Source: Chitinophagaceae bacterium
GTDB lineage: Bacteria; Bacteroidota; Bacteroidia; Chitinophagales; Chitinophagaceae
NCBI GenBank assembly: GCA_024103425.1
Contig: JAGFIS010000033.1
Location: 54,063 to 118,062 of the forward strand
DNA: 64,000 nt
Direction of reading: 5' to 3'
In this document: positions 1 through 8,840 of the stretch, piece by piece
Layout of the letters: every line of letters starts with the position of its first letter
How positions within the stretch are numbered: position 1 is the first letter of the stretch
Made by a program: the position numbers and the translations under genes
Notes under the pieces: model-generated
What the model was told of the DNA's origin: nothing
What the model saw: the letters and a program-made list of their open reading frames with translations, nothing else
The model's database searches: none

Positions 1-1
1 T

Positions 2-190
2 CATTGGGGGTGGCCGGGTTCTGCTGTCTTGCTTCAGGATGTGAACCCTGTAAAAGGTTCAGCTATCTATATGCTCGGCAGCAATGAGAAACTGGAGTGG
101 AAACAGATAGGGAAGGATATCCTGATACAAACTCCTAAAGATAAACCATGTGACTACGCTTATTCATTCAAAATTCAATTGAAATCTTAG
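2..190 (+). CDS. Alpha-L-fucosidase (GH29), C-terminal fragment
   Basis: An open frame enters from the left edge and stops with TAG at 188-190. The 62 visible residues include LGSNEKLEWKQ and end with PCDYAYSFKIQLKS. This matches the C-terminal beta-sandwich of GH29 fucosidases, which typically ends in a CDYAYAFKI-like strand. The catalytic barrel lies outside the window, so activity cannot be judged here. A sugar isomerase-like gene follows 40 bp downstream on the same strand, so the two are probably co-transcribed and belong to the same glycan locus as the SusC/SusD pair further on. The family call rests on the tail alone. Confidence 0.75.
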   Translation, partial: HWGWPGSAVLLQDVNPVKGSAIYMLGSNEKLEWKQIGKDILIQTPKDKPCDYAYSFKIQLKS

Positions 191-230
191 TTCCGTTTTT
201 CAAAAAACAGAAAATTAATTCTACTGAGTG

Positions 231-1055
231 ATGAATAAAATATTATTACTAACTATCTGCCAACTGTTATTCTTTGTGGCCTTCTCACAAAATACTCCCG
301 AGAGTAAATACGGTTGGAAACTTGGAGTCCAAACCTATACTTTTAAAGAGTTCACTTTTTTTGAAGCGTTAGACAAGATAGACAGTGTCGGAGTGAAAAA
401 CATTGAGAGTTACAGAAATATGGTAATAGGTGGAGGCATTGAAGGAAAAATGGATTTTAATATGAGCGCGGAGACCAGAAATCAAATTAAAAAATGGCTT
501 TCTGATCGCAATATGAAGTTTACAGGATATGGGGTAGTTAATTTGAAGTCGGAAGGAGCATGGAGGAAACTTTTTGAGTTTGGAAAGGAGATGGGAATTG
601 AAACTTTCACAGCCGAGCCGGAAGAAAAATATCTGCCGTTGATTTCTGAATTATGCGATCAATATGGAATTAATGTAGCGATACATAACCATGCTTATCC
701 CTCCTACTACTGGTATCCCCAAAACATCTTAAAAGCTATTGAGGGGTTGAGCAAGCGCATTGGGGCGTGTGCTGATATCGGGCACTGGGTACGATCCGGA
801 CTGAACCCTGTAGCTTGTTTGCAACAATTGGGTAACAGGGTTTTGTGGCTTCATATGAAGGATATAAGTAGTTATGGAGAGCAGGGGCACAGTGTTGTTT
901 GGGGGCAAGGGGTGATTGATTTTCCTGCAATTGTAGAACAATTAAAGGCTTCAGGCTTTACCGGACAGCTAAGTGCTGAATATGAATATAAATGGGAACA
1001 CAATACTGTTGATGTGCAGAGAAGTGTTCAGTATTTCAGGAGCCTGCTCAATTAA
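231..1055 (+). CDS. Secreted sugar phosphate isomerase/epimerase-like TIM-barrel protein
   Basis: A 274-residue protein of the AP endonuclease 2 / xylose isomerase-like TIM-barrel family. Residues 1-20 form a signal peptide ending near AFSQ, so it acts outside the cytoplasm. Visible barrel motifs are KLGVQTYTF near the start, AIHNHAYP mid-protein, GACADIGHW and LHMKDIS, which carry the His, Asp and Glu positions this fold normally uses to bind a metal. ATG at 231 is preferred to the in-frame GTG at 228. Exported members are common in Bacteroidota carbohydrate loci and some take part in 3-keto-glycoside metabolism. The substrate here is unknown. It lies between the GH29 gene and susC. Confidence 0.8.
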   Translation: MNKILLLTICQLLFFVAFSQNTPESKYGWKLGVQTYTFKEFTFFEALDKIDSVGVKNIESYRNMVIGGGIEGKMDFNMSAETRNQIKKWLSDRNMKFTGYGVVNLKSEGAWRKLFEFGKEMGIETFTAEPEEKYLPLISELCDQYGINVAIHNHAYPSYYWYPQNILKAIEGLSKRIGACADIGHWVRSGLNPVACLQQLGNRVLWLHMKDISSYGEQGHSVVWGQGVIDFPAIVEQLKASGFTGQLSAEYEYKWEHNTVDVQRSVQYFRSLLN

Positions 1056-1165
1056 TAAATTGATTTATTATCTCTACCAGACACCCACAGGTGCACTTTT
1101 TAGTAAGCCTTTCGTCCCTGTAAAGGATGGATAAAAAAGTATAAGGATAGCGAAATGGCTAATAG

Positions 1166-1173
1166 TAAATTTG
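1166..1173 (+). promoter_or_regulatory. Candidate -7 promoter element ahead of susC
   Basis: TAAATTTG matches the Bacteroidota -7 consensus TAnnTTTG and lies about 70 bp before the susC ATG, in the 189-bp gap after the isomerase gene. No convincing TTTG -33 box is present at the usual distance, so the call is tentative. Confidence 0.35.
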
Positions 1174-1244
1174 ATAAACCATCCCCTTAATTTAATTAAG
1201 TGCTCTTTTCTTTATAAAATTTTGAAAATAAAAAACCACAGATT

Positions 1245-4200
1245 ATGATTGAAGGTAAAACCAGAACCAGTTTAATCTTTCTGAAGAACTCCCTTTTTCT
1301 TTTGGCCTTAACGATGTGGTCATTTGCTGTTGCTGCCCAGCAGACCACTCGTATAACGGGTAAGATTACCGGTGTTAATGGAGAGCCGCTTGAGAGTGCC
1401 ACCGTGTCTGTTAAAGGGCAGAATGTGTCGGCAATTTCTGATGCGAAAGGAGAGTATTCCATATCAGGAGCCCTGAATTCGCGGTCAGTTCTTGTTTTTA
1501 GTTTTACAGGATATCAAACCAGAGAGGAAACTGTTGGAAACAGAAGAGTAATTAATGTGCAGCTTCAACTGGAGGAACAAACTCTGGAAGACGTAGTCAT
1601 AATCGGATATGGAGAAGTAAGGCGTAAGGACCTTACTGGAGCAATTACTACGATTAAGCCTTCAGAATCTGTTGCACAACAATATTCATCAGTTGATGCT
1701 TTGATTCGCGGAAGAGCAGCAGGGGTACAGGTTACCCAGAGTAATGGAGCACCCGGTGGGGCTTTAAGCGTAAAAATCAGGGGTGTTAACTCATTAAGAG
1801 GAGATAATGAGCCGTTGTATGTTGTTGATGGTGTTATTATTAACGACGCTGCATTAGATACAAAAGATGTGTTTGCATCTGGAAAAAATGCGAGTAACCA
1901 GGAAAGCCAGAATGGCCTTTCAGGAATTAACCCTATGGATATAGAGTCTATTGAAATATTGAAAGATGCTTCTGCTACTGCTATTTATGGTTCAAGAGGT
2001 GCTAATGGGGTTGTATTGATAACAACAAAGCAGGGAACTGCAGGGAAAGCACAGATTAATCTTTTCTCAAATACAACTTTCGGGAAAGCAAGTAAAGTGA
2101 TAAAAGTATTAGATGGACCGGATTATGTGAAGTATCAAAATGAACTTGCTGATTATTTGGGTGTACCTCATAGATATGATCCGGATACATTACAATACAT
2201 TTTCTGGCAAAAAGACCTGCAGCAAACTGCGATTACTCAAAATTACAGGCTTACGGCATCAGGTGCATCTCAGGATAATAAAACCAAGTTTTATCTGGCC
2301 GGAGGACTCTTAGATGCTATCGGGTTGATTAAAGAATCAGGGGTTAGAAATATAGATTTTAGGATAAATCTGACACAACAGTTATCAAGAAGGCTCAGTG
2401 TAAATGTTGGAGCTACGGCAAGTTTTGTGAGTAATAATGCAACAAATGGCACCGAGCGTTTAGGGGTTGGTAATAACAGTCTGATCAACCAGATGGTTAC
2501 ATCGCCTCCGGTCTTAAATGATATTCCTGATATTAATGAGGATGACGTGGATGCACCCGGTAACCCCAGAGTATGGCTGTACGATTATGATGATATAGGT
2601 AAAGAGCAGAGGATGCGTTTTAATACAACAATTAATTACAGGATATCCAGTGCATTTTCTTACAGATTGAATTTGTCAACAGATTATCGTGAGAAAGAAA
2701 GGACCAAGTGGCAGGGTAAGACAACACTTCCCGGACAGAAGTTAAACGGTGCTTTGGGATTATCGCAACTTCAGCGTAAATATTATCTGGTTGAGAATCT
2801 GTTGTTTTTCAGAAAGTCACTCAAGAATAAAGACAGGGTAGATGCCACTTTGGGTATTACTTATGATAATGAAATGATTACATCATCTAGCGTGCTCAAT
2901 ACCAACTTCTTCTCAGGTGCCCTTAGGGCTGAGGGATTTGGTTTTGGAGAGGATTTATTTCCGTACGAGAGGGACAAAAGACAGTCTGAAATATTTTCAA
3001 CTCTTGGCAGGGTGAACTACTCTTTAAAAGACAAGTTCATTTTCACAGTTTCAGGTAGAATGGACGGTAGTAGCAAGTTTGCAAAAGGTAACAAATTTTC
3101 TTTCTTCCCCGCAGTAGCAGTTGCTTACAGATTAATTAACGAGGGATTCATGGAGAAGATGCCTGCTTTCTCTGATTTCAAAATTAGATTAGGATATGGA
3201 GAGAGCGGTAATCAGGCCATTGAGCCCTATGCGACCTTTGCACGATATAACAAGGTGACCTATTCGGATAATGGTGATGCTGTTACAGTAGGAACAGTAC
3301 CTGTGAACCTTGCAAATCCTGATCTCAAATGGGAGACTACAAAGCAGGTGAATGCCGGTATTGACTTAGGATTCTTTGAAGGAAGACTAACGGCAACTAT
3401 TGATGTTTATCACAAAAAGACAACAGACCTGTTGCAGACCCTGCTTCTACCGGCATCCAGTGGATTTAACTCTATGGTAGTGAACCGCGGATCCTTGGAA
3501 AACAGAGGACTTGAGATTGCAGTTAATGGTGTTATGGTAGAGAAGAAAAACTGGAACTGGTCTGCTGGTGGAAATATTTCATTCAACAGGAACAAAATCT
3601 TAGATCTCGGATTACCTGAAGGTAGTTTTGGTGCCGTGGTGGGTTCAGGTTTTGTTGGAGGGGGAGTGTCCACTACTGCTGCATTCCAAGATCCTGCAAA
3701 TATATTTTTGGTAGGACAGCCGATTGGTATGTTTTATGGGTATAAGACTGACGGAGTGTATCAGAATGCCGCAGAAGCAGCAGGGCATGTCGGAATAAAT
3801 GGACTTCCTTCTCAGCCCGGAGATTTGAGATTTATCGATCAGGATGGAGATGGTTTGATTACACCGAGGGATAAAGTGATTATCGGTAATCCGAATCCAA
3901 AGTTTACGTATGGATTTAATACTACCGTTAAATACAAAAGATTTAGTCTTGATTTATTTTTCAATGGCAAATACGGTAACCAGATTGTTAATGGTAACGC
4001 CATACGGTTGACTAATATGAGTCCGACCTCCAGGTTTAATGTACTTGCTGATGCATACCATAATGCGTGGACACTTGCAAACCCGACTAACAGCCAGAGA
4101 GTAGGTTTTGAGAACCTGAATTTTGTTGACCTTTATGTAGAAGATGGAAGTTTCTTCAGGCTGGCTAATCTTACTTTTGGATATAGTATTCCAATGCCTA

Positions 4201-4388
4201 AGAAGAGTAAGTTCATTAAGCAGTTAGACTTCAACATAACAGGCATCAACTTATTTGTTCTGACGAAGTACAGCGGCTTTGATCCTGAAGTGAATAGCTT
4301 CACATTTGATGCTCAGCGTATTGGAGTAGACTGGAACTCATATCCACGTACAAGAGCAGTTGGTGTTGGTTTTAATTTCAAATTTTAA
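1245..4388 (+). CDS. SusC/RagA-family TonB-linked outer-membrane transporter
   Basis: A 1047-residue outer-membrane oligosaccharide importer. After a signal peptide (about residues 1-31, ending VAAQQ) comes a carboxypeptidase-regulatory-like beta domain (about 35-110, RITGKITGVNGEPLESATVSV). A TonB plug follows (about 125-260) with the SusC hallmarks IRGVNSLRGDNEPLYVVDG and SIEILKDASATAIYGSRGANG. The rest is a 22-strand-type barrel ending in the aromatic-rich tail GVGFNFKF. No extra N-terminal STN domain is seen, so sigma/anti-sigma coupling is not indicated. SusD follows after 12 bp. The substrate is not readable from the sequence, but sulfatase and fucosidase neighbours suggest a decorated glycan rather than plain mannan. 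Confidence 0.95.
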   Translation: MIEGKTRTSLIFLKNSLFLLALTMWSFAVAAQQTTRITGKITGVNGEPLESATVSVKGQNVSAISDAKGEYSISGALNSRSVLVFSFTGYQTREETVGNRRVINVQLQLEEQTLEDVVIIGYGEVRRKDLTGAITTIKPSESVAQQYSSVDALIRGRAAGVQVTQSNGAPGGALSVKIRGVNSLRGDNEPLYVVDGVIINDAALDTKDVFASGKNASNQESQNGLSGINPMDIESIEILKDASATAIYGSRGANGVVLITTKQGTAGKAQINLFSNTTFGKASKVIKVLDGPDYVKYQNELADYLGVPHRYDPDTLQYIFWQKDLQQTAITQNYRLTASGASQDNKTKFYLAGGLLDAIGLIKESGVRNIDFRINLTQQLSRRLSVNVGATASFVSNNATNGTERLGVGNNSLINQMVTSPPVLNDIPDINEDDVDAPGNPRVWLYDYDDIGKEQRMRFNTTINYRISSAFSYRLNLSTDYREKERTKWQGKTTLPGQKLNGALGLSQLQRKYYLVENLLFFRKSLKNKDRVDATLGITYDNEMITSSSVLNTNFFSGALRAEGFGFGEDLFPYERDKRQSEIFSTLGRVNYSLKDKFIFTVSGRMDGSSKFAKGNKFSFFPAVAVAYRLINEGFMEKMPAFSDFKIRLGYGESGNQAIEPYATFARYNKVTYSDNGDAVTVGTVPVNLANPDLKWETTKQVNAGIDLGFFEGRLTATIDVYHKKTTDLLQTLLLPASSGFNSMVVNRGSLENRGLEIAVNGVMVEKKNWNWSAGGNISFNRNKILDLGLPEGSFGAVVGSGFVGGGVSTTAAFQDPANIFLVGQPIGMFYGYKTDGVYQNAAEAAGHVGINGLPSQPGDLRFIDQDGDGLITPRDKVIIGNPNPKFTYGFNTTVKYKRFSLDLFFNGKYGNQIVNGNAIRLTNMSPTSRFNVLADAYHNAWTLANPTNSQRVGFENLNFVDLYVEDGSFFRLANLTFGYSIPMPKKSKFIKQLDFNITGINLFVLTKYSGFDPEVNSFTFDAQRIGVDWNSYPRTRAVGVGFNFKF

Positions 4389-4400
4389 AATCCTTAAATC

Positions 4401-5954
4401 ATGATACTGAAAAGATTATTATTTATTGTATTAGGTGCGACAACAATTGTGGCATGCAATAAAAATGGTTTTCTGGAAGAGAAGCCCTACAGCTTTATGG
4501 ATGCTGAGGCTCTTTATAGTTCAGATGCAGGAGCTAAGGCTGCGCTTACGGGTACCTGGGCCGCTATATCGACACTACAGGGGTATGGTGCTAACTACAG
4601 TCTTGTACTGGATCTTGCATCCGGGGGATGGTTCAACCAGGCAGCTGCCTATAAAGAAATGAATGCCTTGACATTCACTGCATCGTCTAATTATCTCGAT
4701 GCAGTGAGCCCATATAAAGCATTTTATGGAGGAATCGCCGTTGCTAACGATGTGATTGCAAAACTACCTGAAGGCAAAGTAAGTCCTGCCCTGAAAGATA
4801 ACCTCCTTGGGCAGGCATATCTTATCAGAGGTATGATATACTTCAATCTGGTTCGTATGTACGGAGGAGTGCCATTGCGTCTGAAACCCACTTCGAAAGA
4901 GGATATTAATTTGGCAAGGGCATCAAAAGCTGATGTATATGCACAGATTATTTCCGATTTACAGACAGCAAAAAATCTTTTGCCGCTTAAAGCAGATCAG
5001 GAAATAGGAAGACCGGCTAAGTTTGCAGCCTCAGCTCTGTTAGGAAAGGTGTATATCGCAATGACAAATGGCGATAATTCTTCGCCCTACTGGCAAAATG
5101 CCAAAGATGCATTGCTAGAGGTTGTGAACTCTAACCAGTACTCACTGGTTCCGAAATTCCAGGATCTCTGGGATATAACAAAACAAAATTCACAGGAATC
5201 AATTATTGAAATTCAATTCTCAAGAGACGGAGCTGAAAACTCTATGTCCAACTTTTATACACCAACCGGTACGATCGCTACACCTCTTGTTACGAATGGA
5301 CCGTTTGGCAGACACAGGCCTAATAAAGAGATTTATACAGCACATGTTTTAAGGTATCCTGATGATCCAAGAATTGATGCAACTTATTTTCACGATCAGG
5401 TGATAAGACTTAATGGACAGGTAGTCAAAATTTGGCCGCAGAATAAGGCAGCACAAGGGTTTCCTTACATGAAGAAGTATGTCGATCCGGGGTTTGTGTC
5501 AAGAAAAACGAACTGTAATTTTATTTATTTAAGATATGCAGATGTGTTATTAAGCCTTGCAGAAGCAGAAAACGAAATTAACGGGCCTGATCAGGCATAT
5601 CAATATGTAAATCAAGTGCTCAGAAGAGCCAGGACCAGTGTTACACCAGCAGCAGTGGAGCCACAGGATTATGCGGGAATGACACAAGAGGAGTTCAGAG
5701 ATAGAATTATGCGTGAACGCCGTTGTGAGCTTTTAGGCGAGGTGCATCTTTGGTATGACACCAGAAGAAGAGGACAGGATTATCTGTTCCAATTCCTGAC
5801 AGAGCACAATACATTTAATGTGAATGGGGGCCTGAACCTGAGCTTTGATTATATATATAATCTGGATGCCAAATACCTGTTATTGCCCCTTCCCGCGTCC
5901 GAGATAAATAATAATACAGCAATGAGTCCTTCAGATCAAAATCCGGGTTATTAA
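4401..5954 (+). CDS. SusD/RagB-family glycan-binding surface lipoprotein
   Basis: A 517-residue partner of the upstream SusC. The N-terminus MILKRLLFIVLGATTIVAC has a lipobox with C19 as the likely acylated cysteine, followed by the usual SusD opening NGFLEEKP. TPR-like helical segments include LRGMIYFNLVRMYGGVPL-type sequence (near residues 148-165). The C-terminal region has RRARTS and RDRIMRERRCELLGEVHLWYD, which are classic SusD family signatures. It should sit over the SusC barrel as a lid on the outer face of the cell. The sulfatase gene begins 6 bp after its stop, so the three genes form one unit. Confidence 0.95.
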   Translation: MILKRLLFIVLGATTIVACNKNGFLEEKPYSFMDAEALYSSDAGAKAALTGTWAAISTLQGYGANYSLVLDLASGGWFNQAAAYKEMNALTFTASSNYLDAVSPYKAFYGGIAVANDVIAKLPEGKVSPALKDNLLGQAYLIRGMIYFNLVRMYGGVPLRLKPTSKEDINLARASKADVYAQIISDLQTAKNLLPLKADQEIGRPAKFAASALLGKVYIAMTNGDNSSPYWQNAKDALLEVVNSNQYSLVPKFQDLWDITKQNSQESIIEIQFSRDGAENSMSNFYTPTGTIATPLVTNGPFGRHRPNKEIYTAHVLRYPDDPRIDATYFHDQVIRLNGQVVKIWPQNKAAQGFPYMKKYVDPGFVSRKTNCNFIYLRYADVLLSLAEAENEINGPDQAYQYVNQVLRRARTSVTPAAVEPQDYAGMTQEEFRDRIMRERRCELLGEVHLWYDTRRRGQDYLFQFLTEHNTFNVNGGLNLSFDYIYNLDAKYLLLPLPASEINNNTAMSPSDQNPGY

Positions 5955-5960
5955 AACACA

Positions 5961-7550
5961 ATGAGGTTAAAATCAAAATTTTTCAAAGTAGATATTGAAA
6001 CTGGAGAGATAAGTTCTATTATTCTGGCAGCGGTTATTTCGCTTTTTATACTCCAGTCTTGTGGCGGAGAAAGAACGGCATTACCAAAGAATAAACCTAA
6101 TGTGCTTATTATACTCACAGACGATCAGGAGTTTTATGAGATAGCCAAATTTGGTGGCAAAGTTTTAACTCCAAATATGGATAGGATTGGTACAGAAGGA
6201 GTGGTGTTGGACAGATTCTATGCGAGTTCTCCTGTATGTACTCCGAGCAGATATTCTATGTTGACAGGGCGTTATGCTTCCAGAAATCAAAACATTATCC
6301 GCCTTTTTCCTCCTGACGAGCCTGCTTTCATTCGTTGGAATGCTGATATTCTGGCCGGACAGGAGAAGACTATTGCCCATTTGTTAGGAAGTGCCGGATA
6401 CTCAACAGGGATGGTTGGAAAATGGCATTTAGGACAGCCCACACCCGAACTGACCTATCAGGAAACATGGAATGGAGATTTGAATGATCCCTATGTAGCT
6501 CAGCAGGTGAAAATCTTCTACGAAGGGCAAAGGGAATATGTCAAATACGCAGCCGGCTTTGATTACGTAGAAAGTCTGTACGGAAATAATTTACACGCTT
6601 TGGGTTTGCCCCATAAAGATCAGCTGCATAATATGGAGTGGGTGACAAGTGGAGCACTCAATTTTTTAGACCAATATAATCCTGAAAAAACCGGAAAGCC
6701 CTTCTTTTTGTTTTTCTCTCCGACACCTCCACACATACCTGATGGTGTAGAGTCTATGTTAGCTGACGGACGCGTAACGGCGGAAGGACTTTTAGATTAT
6801 CCGATTGAAGGAGTTCAACCGCCAAGAAGTGATGTTTTTAGAAGAGTGAAAGAAGCAGGGTTAGACTCTTCAACGGCTCCTGTTACCTGGCTCGATGATG
6901 GTATCGGATCTGTTCTTAACAGGATAGAGCAGATGGGGCAGCTGGAGAATACAATTGTCATATTTATGAGTGACAACGGGTCTCATCGCGGGAAGATGAC
7001 TTGTTATGAAGATGCAGCTCATATGCCTGCGATGATTATGTGGAAAGGAAAGATATCACCCGGTAAAAGGAATGAATCTCTGATGGCTAATATCGATATT
7101 GTACCCACCTTGCTGGATATATGTCGTATTGCGAAACCGCAAGATTATAAAGTTGACGGTCTATCGCTGAAGGAGGCTTTATTAAACGATAAGCCGTTAA
7201 ATCGTGATTTTCTTTATTTAGAAGTTGTTTATCAGAGAGGCATTGTTACAAAAGACTGGAAATATCTTGCAACTCGTTTTCCTCAGTATACGGAAGCAAT
7301 GATGACACCTGAAATAAGGAAGCATTACTCTATCGAAGGCAGGCCATTAGAGGATAGGTACCAGGCCGAGACTTTTTATCCGTCTTATTTTGCCGATGAT
7401 CAGCTATTTAATATTTCAGATGATCCTAAAGAGCAAAAGAATCTTGCTTCTGATCCGGCATACAAAGAAAAAATGAATGAAATGCGTAAACATATGAAAC
7501 AGGTGGTTTCTACACTGCATAATTCATTTGGTGAATTTAAAGGTGAATAA
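5961..7550 (+). CDS. Sulfatase (formylglycine-dependent, S1 family) lipoprotein
   Basis: A 529-residue arylsulfatase-type enzyme that would hydrolyse sulfate esters on a glycan. PNVLIILTDDQ (about 46-56) carries the first metal-binding aspartates. CTPSR beginning at C93 is the CxPxR motif in which the cysteine is matured to formylglycine. GKWHLGQ and SDNGSHRGK supply further active-site residues. An N-terminal hydrophobic stretch ends in LQSC (C34), suggesting a lipoprotein. A maturase is not in this window. It is last in the susC-susD-sulfatase unit, which ends at a hairpin terminator. The position implies the imported or surface-bound substrate is sulfated. The S1 subfamily cannot be assigned by eye. 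Confidence 0.92.
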   Translation: MRLKSKFFKVDIETGEISSIILAAVISLFILQSCGGERTALPKNKPNVLIILTDDQEFYEIAKFGGKVLTPNMDRIGTEGVVLDRFYASSPVCTPSRYSMLTGRYASRNQNIIRLFPPDEPAFIRWNADILAGQEKTIAHLLGSAGYSTGMVGKWHLGQPTPELTYQETWNGDLNDPYVAQQVKIFYEGQREYVKYAAGFDYVESLYGNNLHALGLPHKDQLHNMEWVTSGALNFLDQYNPEKTGKPFFLFFSPTPPHIPDGVESMLADGRVTAEGLLDYPIEGVQPPRSDVFRRVKEAGLDSSTAPVTWLDDGIGSVLNRIEQMGQLENTIVIFMSDNGSHRGKMTCYEDAAHMPAMIMWKGKISPGKRNESLMANIDIVPTLLDICRIAKPQDYKVDGLSLKEALLNDKPLNRDFLYLEVVYQRGIVTKDWKYLATRFPQYTEAMMTPEIRKHYSIEGRPLEDRYQAETFYPSYFADDQLFNISDDPKEQKNLASDPAYKEKMNEMRKHMKQVVSTLHNSFGEFKGE

Positions 7551-7608
7551 ATCCCGGTTTTAAAGATTGAATGTTGAGTTGATGTAAAGACATGAAGTGT
7601 AAGAGAAG

Positions 7609-7636
7609 AAGCTGCTTATTATTAGGCAGCTTTTTT
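7609..7636 (+). terminator. Rho-independent terminator of the susC-susD-sulfatase unit
   Basis: AAGCTGC (7609-7615) pairs with GCAGCTT (7626-7632) and the stem runs into six Ts (7631-7636). It is 59 bp after the sulfatase stop. Confidence 0.8.
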
Positions 7637-7750
7637 GATATAGACAGATGCTTAAAAAATGATTTGAGCAGGTACGGCAGACTGAACATCTTATTTGTGC
7701 ACTGTTTATTATCCGTAATTAATTCTTTTTGCTTATGCAGAGATACAACT

Positions 7751-7776
7751 AAAAAAGGCTGTTTATGCAACAGCCT
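7751..7776 (-). terminator. Rho-independent terminator of the esterase-hydrolase operon
   Basis: AGGCTGTT (7756-7763) and AACAGCCT (7769-7776) form an 8-bp stem. Read on the minus strand it is followed by a T run (complement of the As at 7751-7756). It lies 31 bp beyond the stop of the 7807-8817 gene and faces the terminator of the convergent sulfatase operon. Confidence 0.75.
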
Positions 7777-7806
7777 CCCTCAATTATTGTTTTAATTTTA
7801 CGTGAC

Positions 7807-8817
7807 CTAATTACAAGGAACACTGGAACTGTCCTGAAGGATCCTTCTGCTTCTGTACATGAGCCCTTCAGTAACGAACTGACTTCCATCGCCGTTGAGC
7901 TTATCACCCGGAGGGCTTGCTGCAATTACGGTATGATTGAGAGATATGTCAGCAAAGTTTTCAACGTAGTCTGCGAGATGTTCCAGCATGGTATAATATC
8001 CTGATACAGTGGTATCTTTTTGCACACCGTATTCCGTAACCCATATTTCTTTACCTGAAATATCGGAAGCGATTGCGCCCTTTACTGTTTCAAAGTCAGA
8101 AATTCTCGCATCAAATGTCTGGTTTTTACCTACATATATATGAAACGTATAGGCATCTAATTCAACATTATTATTACTAAAGTATTGTAAGACTTTAGCA
8201 TTCCATTGGTTGCCTCGGGTATCTGTTGCAGGCAGAGTCTTCCCGTTAAGGCATGCAGCAATTTTTGCGTTGGGATAAGCTGCTCTTAGTTCCGGAAGCC
8301 AGGTTGCAACCCTGGCGGCATATTCTGTTCCGGTTGGGAAAATATCAGGAAAATTGTCTTTCAGAAATAACTCATTTCCTAATTCCAGATATTCTATCGT
8401 CACTCCCATTGCTTCTACTGTTTGTAACATTTCTATCTGATCTTCTACAGTACTGTTGACAATGTCAAGATCAAACATGACCTTAGCGTCAAGATACAAT
8501 GCCAGATCTGCTAAGTGCTCCAACGGGTGCTTCACCGTGTTGTTTCTCCCGGGAACCCAGCCTACTCTCCAATCCCATTTATGTGTTACTGTCCCTCCCG
8601 GATATCTGATCATATCAGGTTTTAACTGCAGTAAATTGCCCTTTAAGTCAGCTGTTATTTCGGGCAGGAAGCTCCAATTTTGATTAAATCCTCTTATGGG
8701 CTGTGGCAGAGAATACGGCGATGTATTGCGATATGGGGTGACAGACCATGACAATAGCACTACAGCCAGAGCCAAAGCTGTTACTATGGGGAATCTCTTT
8801 ATTATCAGGTTTTTCAT
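7807..8817 (-). CDS. Secreted clan GH-A glycoside hydrolase, family not assigned
   Basis: A 336-residue protein with an uncleaved-looking N-terminal hydrophobic segment (about residues 11-26) that may serve as a signal or anchor. The fold signature is a retaining TIM barrel: MIRYPGGTVTHKWDW (strand 2 region), YLELGNELF with a likely acid/base Glu, and WVTEYGVQ with a likely nucleophile Glu. The motif pattern resembles GH51, GH39 and GH79 relatives but none fits well. The usual C-terminal beta domain of GH51/GH79 is missing, leaving the bare barrel. It is second in an operon, 23 bp after the esterase gene. Probable role is exo- or endo-cleavage of a glycan side chain; the substrate is unknown. 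Confidence 0.7.
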   Translation of the reverse strand: MKNLIIKRFPIVTALALAVVLLSWSVTPYRNTSPYSLPQPIRGFNQNWSFLPEITADLKGNLLQLKPDMIRYPGGTVTHKWDWRVGWVPGRNNTVKHPLEHLADLALYLDAKVMFDLDIVNSTVEDQIEMLQTVEAMGVTIEYLELGNELFLKDNFPDIFPTGTEYAARVATWLPELRAAYPNAKIAACLNGKTLPATDTRGNQWNAKVLQYFSNNNVELDAYTFHIYVGKNQTFDARISDFETVKGAIASDISGKEIWVTEYGVQKDTTVSGYYTMLEHLADYVENFADISLNHTVIAASPPGDKLNGDGSQFVTEGLMYRSRRILQDSSSVPCN

Positions 8818-8840
8818 TTGTGTTTATTTTAAAATAATAT

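Noticed and set aside
7592..7795. 67-codon open frame after the sulfatase
   Set aside because: It spans both back-to-back terminators and is Cys/Leu-rich without a domain.
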